Source: Candidatus Kapaibacterium sp.
GTDB lineage: Bacteria > Bacteroidota > Ignavibacteria > Kapaibacteriales > HRBIN21
Assembly: GCA_025055465.1 (NCBI GenBank)
Contig: JANWXA010000060.1
Span: 1-8,425 of the forward strand
Reading direction: 5' to 3'
DNA length: 8,425 nt
Shown piece after piece: positions 5,117 through 8,425 of the stretch (positions are counted from its first letter, which is position 1; every line of letters begins with the position of its first letter). The translations under genes were made by a program, and so were the position numbers. The notes beneath the pieces were generated by a model. It did no database searches. It was not told the origin of the DNA and saw only the letters and a list, made by a program, of their open reading frames with translations.

Positions 5117-8100
5117 TTATAGACGTACGCTGATGCGGACCTCCCAGAGGCGCTGGGTGGAAGGCAGTGTGACAGTCGTGCTTCCAGTGGTCGTGCTTAG
5201 CTGGAGAAGGACCTGGCGAAGAAAGCCGGGCTCGCCACGCAGGAGTTCGCTCAGGGGCATTTCTACGGTGAATTCCCCTTGTTGCAGGGGATTTCCTATG
5301 TAGCCGCCCCAGCGCAGTGTGATGGCGCCAAGCTGGCCAGTAATGCGGGCACGCATCTGCTCTATATCAAAAGCGCCTGTGGTGGGATCTATCTGGACAT
5401 CTTGCACGATGCCTAAACCACGAAAGAGCTCCGTTGCGGCCTTAGAAGCGATCGTGGAGAGATTTGCTAGAGGTATTTCCCCTCCAATGACTCCGTTCGT
5501 CGTGAAAGCCCCCTCTAGCTCCTCTTGGGTACGTCCTACCAGAAGTAGCCAGAGCACGTCGTTGAAGAGCTTGTTGTCGTCGCCTGTTCCCACAACACCA
5601 GCAATCGTATAGCTCCAGTTACCAATGGAAAGATTCCGCCGCGTTCCGCGGACGGTGAAACGAATCTCAAAGCTCTGTCGCTGATTGTTGAATATCCGCA
5701 TCCCCTGGTACCGTACATCTATGTCTAGCTCTGGATTGTCAATCTCACCTGTAGTGAAGGCAATAGTACCGGTAGCAGAAAAGTTGCGGTAGAACTTGTA
5801 TACAGAACCGGGGCGTAAGCGTAGGCGTCCCAGTAGTTGGGGGTGCCCTTCCGGACCAGTAACATACGCCAGCGGGACTGTGGGATTCTCTGTCTCTAAG
5901 TCAGCGATGAGCTGTTGTGTTGGAGCCAGGTCCATTGTAGCGGAAAAGGTCCCAACTATGTGTACTCGTAAGTCGTAGAGGAGGCGGCGGGCAAGGTCGG
6001 GTTCGGCGCGGAGAGTTGTTGGAACGGGTGCGGCAGACAGCGGGCGTTCCAATGGAGTGGTTGGTGCCGGAGGCGGGGTGAGCCAGTGATAGTCTGCCAG
6101 GACCGAAGGTGGTGAGGCAGCGGTTAGAGCCTCGGCAGGGAAAGTCAGTTGTGCAGTGCGGATAAGCAGCGTTCCCACCAGTTGGGGCTGTTCCCAGGTC
6201 CCCAGTAGTTGCACAGGTGGTAGACCTGTAGCAATAATTAGGGGGCCGTAGACGAGCGGATTGACACGGGCAGAAGCATAGTTGAGCACCAGTAACTGTG
6301 GTGAGCGAAACTGCAAGTCAAAGCTCCACGGGCGTAACTTGCGGAGGCCTATTGTCCCGCTGAGCGTTGCAATCCCGCTGGGGAGATCCTCGGGGAGGTT
6401 CTGCACAACGAAATGTTCAATCTGGAGGGCCTGTTCCCGGAAATGGAGCTGGAGGGAGGCTCGGTAAGTTATCCCCGTCTGTACAAGCTGGAACATAAGG
6501 GACTGGCTCTGCACGCTTCCGCTGAGCTGGAGGTTGTCCGGCAGGTATCCGTCAACGCTAGCATCGATGTTGAGCGAACCTTGCAGATTTCGTAGCTCAG
6601 GTACAAGCGGACCCAGCAGAGCCGCGTTGATGTTGCGTGCCTCTATGCGAGCCGAGACGGGGAGAAGAGTATACAGCTCCTCACGCATAGGCAGGGAGTA
6701 GAGGTGGAGTTGCAGATGGCGGGGTCCTTCTTCTAAAAGGGCGGTTCCGCTAAGCCTTTGTCCGTCTGCTGTTCCAGAGAGCAGGAGGTTACCCAACAAG
6801 GTTGTGTCATAATGGAGCCGGCGCAGGCTGATGCGGAATGCCAACTGGGGCATGCCTATGGGGCCCGCGGCAGTGATGGAAAGCGTGTCAATCCAGCCTT
6901 TTATCTGAGAAAGCTCAGGACGGATATATTTCTGGGGGACAAGCTGGGATATGTCCGATAGGTGGGCTCGCAGCAGCTCAGCGTGAAGTACATGCAGGGA
7001 ATCCCAGGCAAGTCTCCCGTATATCCGCAGCTGTTCCCGATCGCGACGCTCCAGTATTGCCGTATCTAAAGAGATGCCTGTAGAAGTGAAGTGCGCGGCG
7101 AAGGGGTTCGGTGTTTCCCAAACAAACTGGGACGTCCTGTGGGCAACGGAGAGTTGTCGAGTGGTGACAGCGTAGCCCTCAGAGTATCGTCGAAGATCCG
7201 CAGCCCATTGGAGGTGTAGCAGTTCAGCGAAGGAGAGCTGCAGCTTTACAGCTCCCCCTTCGCCAGTAAGTTCCCATGCGAGGGCAACGCTGTCCAGACT
7301 CTGCTCCGACCACTGTAGGGAAGACGCCGCGAGGTCACCATGTATGGTTACCAATTCTGGATAACCGTTAGTGAGGCGGAAGCCAGCACCCATGTTGTTG
7401 CCACGGAGCCACCCGACGTGCAGGCGGGTAGGTTCGTTTCCGAGTGCCAAAAGGCGTCCGGTGAGCCGGTCGAGCTGGAGGAAAGCCGTGTCTACCGAAG
7501 CGAGGAGGCGTCCGTCCAAGCTGAGAGCACCCTGGAGGGGCGGGAGGGCAGCCCAATGGGACATCCACGCAAGGTCCCGCAGCTCTATGCGGAAACGGAT
7601 GTTGGCGCTGTCGGTCAGAGGTAGTGGCGACTCAGGTGCCATGGGAGCTGCGGGGAGGAAATGCTTCTGTTCGGCAAGCCAGCTGGTGGACGCTGTGGCA
7701 AGAGCGGTGAGGATTCCCGGAAGAGTACTCATGCGCCAGTTGCCTGTTACCTGTGCAGTGAGGGGCTCGCTGGTTATCTGCAGGAAGCGGGCTGACACCA
7801 GGGGTCGGCTGAGCTGGAGAGCCAACTCGAAAGGCAGCAGAGTCCATGTAAGGTACTGTACCTGTAGAACGCGAGCACGAACGAAGCCCTCTATGCTATC
7901 AGGGTGTATCCCCTGCCCGGCTATTTGGGCTGTTAGTGAGAGGGATTCAGGGAGGGTCGTATCTTGGAACAACGGTCCAATCGGAAACTGGGAGAGGGCA
8001 AGTTCCAGTCGGTATGTCGGCTCTGCGGACGGGAGCATCTGCACCCATCCGGTTAGCGAGGCCTCTACTGCATCGGCATTAGCAAGCCGACAGGAAGCTG

Positions 8101-8425
8101 TGTCAAACTGTAGGAAGCCCTGAGAAAGTCGTGCCACAAGGCGAGCTTCCCGGAGGCGTAATTTGCCGATGTGCCCATCGGTTAGAAGGAGGCGCACGCG
8201 CGCAGAGGCTGTCTCTACTGCGATTCCTTGTCCCTCAGCCTCTACTAATCCGGCGAGCGTCAGCGGTTGAGGAGCCTCGGCCAACAGCTTCCCTAGGGAA
8301 AGTCCCGGGCTGCTCAGCCGGAGTGAATACGTCGGGGTCGTAGACGCCCATCGTTCGATTTGGCATCGCAGCCCCAGGGTGCCAATGCCTGTCTGGATCT
8401 GTCCGTGCATTTCCAGCAATGTCGG
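5117..8425 (-). CDS. tamB: TamB-like translocation/assembly protein, N-terminus outside window
   Basis: The C-terminal 1102 residues of a large envelope protein; the frame stays open to the right edge, so the start and N-terminal membrane anchor lie beyond it. The TTG at 8419 is not a credible start. Most of the length is repetitive amphipathic beta sequence (alternating hydrophobic residues, many Leu, Gln, Thr and Ser, few Lys), as in AsmA/TamB-type beta-groove proteins. The last 285 or so residues match the TamB C-terminal domain (DUF490, PF04357) in pattern: LLGRLRLRPGSVYKFYRNF, then GTIAFTTGEIDNPELDIDVRY, a segment with LFNDVLWLLLVGRT, and a terminal strand ending ISVRL. Family members span the periplasm and help insert outer-membrane proteins or move phospholipids between membranes. 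The product is longer than 1100 residues, comparable with E. coli TamB (about 1260). It is the upstream gene of a pair with rlpA. A TamA-type partner would have to lie outside the window. Confidence 0.88.
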   Translation of the reverse strand, partial: PTLLEMHGQIQTGIGTLGLRCQIERWASTTPTYSLRLSSPGLSLGKLLAEAPQPLTLAGLVEAEGQGIAVETASARVRLLLTDGHIGKLRLREARLVARLSQGFLQFDTASCRLANADAVEASLTGWVQMLPSAEPTYRLELALSQFPIGPLFQDTTLPESLSLTAQIAGQGIHPDSIEGFVRARVLQVQYLTWTLLPFELALQLSRPLVSARFLQITSEPLTAQVTGNWRMSTLPGILTALATASTSWLAEQKHFLPAAPMAPESPLPLTDSANIRFRIELRDLAWMSHWAALPPLQGALSLDGRLLASVDTAFLQLDRLTGRLLALGNEPTRLHVGWLRGNNMGAGFRLTNGYPELVTIHGDLAASSLQWSEQSLDSVALAWELTGEGGAVKLQLSFAELLHLQWAADLRRYSEGYAVTTRQLSVAHRTSQFVWETPNPFAAHFTSTGISLDTAILERRDREQLRIYGRLAWDSLHVLHAELLRAHLSDISQLVPQKYIRPELSQIKGWIDTLSITAAGPIGMPQLAFRISLRRLHYDTTLLGNLLLSGTADGQRLSGTALLEEGPRHLQLHLYSLPMREELYTLLPVSARIEARNINAALLGPLVPELRNLQGSLNIDASVDGYLPDNLQLSGSVQSQSLMFQLVQTGITYRASLQLHFREQALQIEHFVVQNLPEDLPSGIATLSGTIGLRKLRPWSFDLQFRSPQLLVLNYASARVNPLVYGPLIIATGLPPVQLLGTWEQPQLVGTLLIRTAQLTFPAEALTAASPPSVLADYHWLTPPPAPTTPLERPLSAAPVPTTLRAEPDLARRLLYDLRVHIVGTFSATMDLAPTQQLIADLETENPTVPLAYVTGPEGHPQLLGRLRLRPGSVYKFYRNFSATGTIAFTTGEIDNPELDIDVRYQGMRIFNNQRQSFEIRFTVRGTRRNLSIGNWSYTIAGVVGTGDDNKLFNDVLWLLLVGRTQEELEGAFTTNGVIGGEIPLANLSTIASKAATELFRGLGIVQDVQIDPTTGAFDIEQMRARITGQLGAITLRWGGYIGNPLQQGEFTVEMPLSELLRGEPGFLRQVLLQLSTTTGSTTVTLPSTQRLWEVRISVRL

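Noticed and set aside
8417..8419. TTG at 8419 as the start of the tamB-like gene
   Set aside because: The frame is open to the window edge, no signal or anchor sequence follows the TTG, and TamB-type proteins begin with a membrane anchor. The gene is cut by the window.

Overview
The window reads as chromosomal DNA of a Gram-negative, fairly GC-rich bacterium. Two proteins are cell-envelope proteins of diderm bacteria (a TamB-type protein and an RlpA-type lipoprotein), and a third carries a clear lipobox. Three plus-strand genes have the octamer TAnnTTTG 30-50 bases before their start codons. That is the -7 element of Bacteroidota-type promoters, so I infer a member of the Bacteroidota/Chlorobiota (FCB) group. 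A more exact placement is not supported by the sequence alone.

Layout. Bases 1-292 hold no secure gene, but a good promoter lies at 223-253. Bases 293-2066 are a tight three-gene plus-strand cluster: a glycine-rich exported protein that looks like an outer-membrane beta-barrel (split by a one-base frameshift near 541-545), a small winged-helix regulator overlapping its end, and a multi-pass membrane protein four bases later. Bases 2126-3229 encode class I fructose-bisphosphate aldolase (fbaB), complete with the Schiff-base lysine. Bases 3288-4049 encode an unrecognised lipoprotein with a strong Shine-Dalgarno sequence. Between it and a tRNA-Ser(UGA) at 4198-4281 lie a perfect hairpin and a decayed second copy of the lipoprotein's C-terminal coding end. 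Bases 4282-4739 hold no convincing gene. The minus strand then carries rlpA (4740-5114) and, two bases upstream in the same transcript, the C-terminal 1102 residues of a TamB-like protein that runs off the right edge.

How the genes work together. The first cluster looks like a self-contained unit in which a small DNA-binding protein probably controls an envelope protein and an inner-membrane protein. fbaB is a central-carbon housekeeping gene with its own apparent promoter. The tamB-rlpA pair is an envelope-maintenance operon: TamB-like proteins bridge inner and outer membranes, and RlpA acts on peptidoglycan. The plus-strand genes and this operon converge on the tRNA-containing interval 4050-4740.

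I see no CRISPR array, insertion sequence, phage gene or clearly new multi-gene system. The most noteworthy items are the frameshifted barrel gene inside an otherwise intact regulator cassette, the lipoprotein tail duplication, and the consistent promoter signature.
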